Source: Magnolia sinica
Taxonomy: Eukaryota > Streptophyta > Magnoliopsida > Magnoliales > Magnoliaceae
Reading direction: 5' to 3'
Assembly: GCF_029962835.1 (NCBI RefSeq)
Contig: NC_080574.1
Span: 24,340,001-24,404,000 of the forward strand
DNA: 64,000 bases
The position numbers and the translations under genes are program-made. The notes below the pieces were generated by a model. It searched no databases, was not told the origin of the DNA, and saw only the letters and a program-made list of their open reading frames with translations. Of this stretch, positions 60,905-64,000 are shown piece by piece; position 1 is the stretch's first letter, and each line of letters begins with the position of its first letter.

Positions 60905-61413
60905 GGAAGCGGATTGCGTACTAAGTAAACTCTGTGGGATCCACCGTGATTTACATGTTTTATCTACTCCGTCCATTCATTTTAACATACAATTTGAGGG
61001 CTTGATCTGAAAAATGAAGTATATCCAAATCTCAAGTGGACCTCACCACCAGAAACAGTGTGAATTGAACTTCTATCGTTGAAAATTTCTGAGGGCCCAC
61101 AGAAGCTTTGGATCAATGTCTTTGTGGTTTCCCTTCATCCATGTCTTTGTGATCTTACGAACAGGTTGGATGAAAAATAAAAATCACCGTGGCCCATAGA
61201 AAGGTTTCAACAGCGGAAGTCATTATTCCTACCGTTTCCTGTGGTTTGGTGCACTTGAGCTTTGGGCATAATTATATTTTGGACTCAACCACTATAATGA
61301 GCTGGAAAAATGGATGGACGGTGTGGATAACCTACATAAATTCACAGTAGGCTCAACTGAGTTTACTCAGTACGATAAAACATACTGAGTAACTCAGTAC
61401 GCTATCCGATTTC
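60905..61413. mobile_element. Palindromic Mutator-like MITE with 9-bp target duplication (copy A)
   Basis: The ends are inverted: GGAAGCGGATTGCGTACT at the left and the reverse of GAAATCGGATAGCGTACTGA at the right. The direct repeat ACCACTATG flanks the element exactly (60896-60904 and 61414-61422). Inside, the two arms mirror each other: 'tccgtccattcatttt...aatgaagtatatccaaatctcaagtgg' against '...ggatggacggtgtggat'. A 9-bp duplication is the hallmark of Mutator-like elements. There is no coding capacity. It is one of the best-bounded members of the family found across this window. Confidence 0.85.
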
Positions 61414-61458
61414 ACCACTATGTCACCCTATATGATGCAATAAATGCCAGGTTAGGAT

Positions 61459-61997
61459 GAAATCGGATTGTGTACTGAGTTACTCAGCACGCTCTTATTG
61501 TACTGAGTAAACTCAGTTGGGCCCACCACGAATGCATGTAGTTTATCCACACCGTCCATTCGTTTTTATAGATCATTTTATGGGTTAAAACCAAAATTGA
61601 TGCATATACAAAGCTCAAGTGGGCCATACCACTGAAAAAAGTGGAACTATTGATTTCAACCGTTGCAAATTTTCTAAGGCCCCCAGTGATGTTTATTTGT
61701 CATCCAAACTGTTCATAAGATCAGAAGGACATGGATGAAGGGAAAACACAAATATCGGCTTGATCTAAAACCTCTGTTGTCCCCAAGAATTTTTCAATGG
61801 TAGATGTTCAATTCACACAGTTTCTGGTGGTGTGTTCCATTCGAGATTTGGATATGCTCCATTTTTGGGATAAAGCACTAAAATTATGTGTTAAAATAGA
61901 TGGACGGAGGGAATATAATGCATGAATGACACAGGGGCCCACGGAGTTTACTCAGTGAGCTTACCGTACTGAGTTACTCAGTACGCAATCCGCTTCC
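61459..61997. mobile_element. Palindromic Mutator-like MITE with 9-bp target duplication (copy B)
   Basis: Direct repeat GGTTAGGAT flanks the element (61450-61458 and 61998-62006; two further bases also match). The ends are GAAATCGGATTGTGTACTGA and the reverse of GGAAGCGGATTGCGTACTGA. The arms are mirrored as in copy A, which ends only 45 bp upstream. Both lie between the 3' ends of the SMR and MET1 genes. Confidence 0.85.
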
Positions 61998-62446
61998 GGT
62001 TAGGATGACACTTTAAACCCATTCCCAGCCCAAAGCCATTCACTTTGTCATAGTCAGCTTGAGGGCAGGAATACAACTCTAAGATCTCCCCTTCTGATCG
62101 GTAGGTATAAAACTGGAAGACTGGACAGTAGTCTGAGATGAGCTATTGGATGTAAGCATCCATTTCCAAACCACTGGGCAGATAAAGGATCGTATGATGA
62201 AATCAACCAGATGATCAAACCTAGATTAACAAAAATCTCAAAGTAGAAAGAAAATCATCTGAATAACTTCAAATGAGACTTTGGCGAATCCAAAATCCCA
62301 TCCATACAGCCTTACTAATGGTGGGGATTGCAACTCTTGCACTCAATTAGAGTTATTCAAATACAAAAGCATAGAACACTAATGCACATGCACAAAATGG
62401 CTGATAGACCAATTCATTTGAATAATGGTTGAAGTACCTAAACTAT

Positions 62447-64000
62447 TCAAGCTGAAGGGCGCTTTGCATCCACAGCTTCCTTGAGTTTCCTTCCCAATGC
62501 TAATGCTAAAGGAGGAGGGACAGCATTCCCAATTTGCCTGTGCTTGTTTTGGATATTACCAGAAAACTTATAGCTATCAAGGAAACCCTGCAAGGGTACA
62601 CATGCATACAAGGTCAGATGTCGGTTTGTCTTGGTCCTTTTCTTTTGGGGCAAGTTCCAGTGGTACAGGTACCACATAAGCTTATGGTGGTACCATGCAA
62701 ATGTGGGGCCCAGTCATATATTCACGGAATCCAACCCATCCATGAGATGTGTCACTTCAGAAAACCGCAAGAGCCCAAAAAATCAGCCCAATCCAAAATT
62801 CAGATGGGCCACAGCACAGGGAACACATTGATAGGGAATTCCCACCATTGATTAGCATGGAAGGGGCCACTGTGTTGTGTGTATATAATAAAGGCCGTTC
62901 ATACACTTCATCCACTCCAAATGAAGGTATCCAAGGGCTGGTGTTCCCACATTAGTTTTGGACCGTGTGACCCATCTGGTATATGAGTTGGATGGTCTGA
63001 ATGGATCATGCGAGCCCCACATCTGCCCAATACCACTTAAGCACACCCTTTATTGGCACAAGTTTTGGTGCATATATCTATGTTGTGGGTCGGTTAACCT
63101 TCTTGGAAATGAAAAGGAGATTTGTCAAGCCTACACCAAATAGCTGGAGTAAGGCAATGAATTTTAAGGATTCCTTATTTTGGCAAATGAATACATACAC
63201 CCTGATTCTACCATCATGTAATAATTGTGCAAGGATAAGATTGTTGAGGGATTTACCTGAGACCTCGCACATTCTCGAACTGTAAGTATCCTGTCCTGTT
63301 CAGGGTGAAAGCACATGCCAACCTTACCCATGGGCTGAGGGTCTGTGATGGAAGTTGGGAAGTTTCCTTCCCAATCCAACCTACCAAACAGTCCCTTCCA
63401 CTGATTGTGCCTCTTGGCTGTGTTTGGCAGGCACCAAGGTATCAAATCCACCATTTGACCAGTAGACAGTTTAACCTGCATTTTGTAGACGTTGTAAGAC
63501 AATACACCACAAACATCTGAGTTCATTAAAAAGTAGAAGGAAAACTGATATAAAATCCAACATGTACTGTCAATGAGTATCTTGTTGGCTGATTAGTTTA
63601 ATCCATCACTGTTAGTAGAGCTAGAATCAGCGATGTAAGTACCTTTTCTTCTGGTAGGTCATGCCAATCAGCACCTGGGCGCTTTGGAATTCTTTGGCAT
63701 CGGATGTAGTTCAACTCATTCATTTCTTTTGATATGTGATCACTCAAGACCAACATGTTCCCTCGGATTTGCTTTTGGAACCATGACACAGAATCATTTC
63801 CATACTGCAAACAAAAAACAAGGAGCAATTGTAAGAGCAATGAAAATAGGCCATCAGTTAAATGAAGGTCAAAAGGATATCTCAAAGTGTATTCCATCAT
63901 TAGAAGTTTTAACTAATTTTGTTTTGTGCAAACAACCGAGGACAAGGTTTCATCAGAAAACTCACATCCATCTCTGTTTTAGATGCTCCATTTCCAACGG
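62447..64000 (-). CDS. MET1: MET1-type DNA (cytosine-5) methyltransferase, C-terminal part (partial)
   Basis: Five minus-strand exons: 64000-63966 (runs off the window), 63804-63643, 63475-63257 and 62587-62447, the last ending in TGA; together with the partial exon they give 184 residues in one frame. (The four intervals listed include the partial one.) The strings [75 protein letters not shown] and [18 protein letters not shown] are those of plant MET1, the maintenance CG methyltransferase (DNMT1 class). They cover the target-recognition end plus catalytic motifs IX (RECARSQ) and X ([11 protein letters not shown]). The catalytic PCQ and ENV motifs would lie beyond the window. One residue is odd: GFLDSYKF where MET1 and DNMT1 have GFPD. 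The gene is convergent with the SMR gene. The intron between the last two exons holds a 'gtggggccc'-type repeat. Confidence 0.93.
62640..63040. repeat. Inverted-arm repeat in the last intron of MET1
   Basis: This stretch has the same kind of words as the palindromic family (gtggggccc, cagatgggccacagcacaggg, gttggatggtctgaatgg, agccccacat). The order differs from the common members, so it may be a relative or a diverged copy. It lies wholly inside the intron at 62588-63256. Confidence 0.4.

Noticed and set aside
63078-63272. Frames at 62.5-63.3 kb on the plus strand
   Set aside because: Shadows of MET1 exons and its intron repeat on the other strand.

Overview
This window looks like nuclear DNA of a flowering plant. 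It has split genes with GT-AG introns, a plant MET1-type DNA methyltransferase, Ty1/copia and Ty3/gypsy relics, tRNA-derived SINEs and many short inverted-repeat transposons. One palindromic family, with arms full of words like 'gggcccac', 'ccgtccat' and 'ttttgggctcatgcc', recurs about 20 times. From memory I associate such repeats with magnoliid genomes (Magnolia, Liriodendron, laurels). That lineage call is inference, not proof.

Layout. 0-16 kb: gene-poor repeat DNA with nested palindromic elements, two hAT-like elements that share a PPR-like gene scrap, a hAT element with perfect 8-bp target duplication, SINEs, AT-rich DNA, a decayed RS-rich pseudogene and a copia gag relic. 16.4-28.0 kb: a head-to-tail tandem duplication whose shared parts are about 99.7% identical. 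Copy 1 has had about 1.2 kb of its middle replaced by 2.5 kb of LTR-like DNA. 28-32.5 kb: repeat mosaic. 32.5-36.1 kb: two Ty3/gypsy-type LTR copies in opposite orientation, the first a probable solo LTR. 37-48 kb: repeats plus exon-like pieces I could not assign to a family.

From 48 kb the window is genic. A minus-strand gene for a small RRM protein of the RBM7/At4g10110 type (48.35-51.98 kb, four exons, 239 aa) stands divergent to a plus-strand gene for a CUE/DUF1771/SMR-domain protein (57.06-60.17 kb, four coding exons, 409 aa). That gene converges on the 3' end of a minus-strand MET1 gene (62.45 kb to the window end, last five exons, the first of them partial). Two palindromic transposons with clean 9-bp target duplications lie between the SMR and MET1 3' ends.

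The three recognisable genes do not form a pathway. They act in RNA surveillance or processing (RBM7-like), in an RNA or DNA-associated role not well defined (SMR), and in maintenance of CG methylation (MET1). All exon models come from reading splice sites and frames by eye; no alignment or transcript evidence was available.
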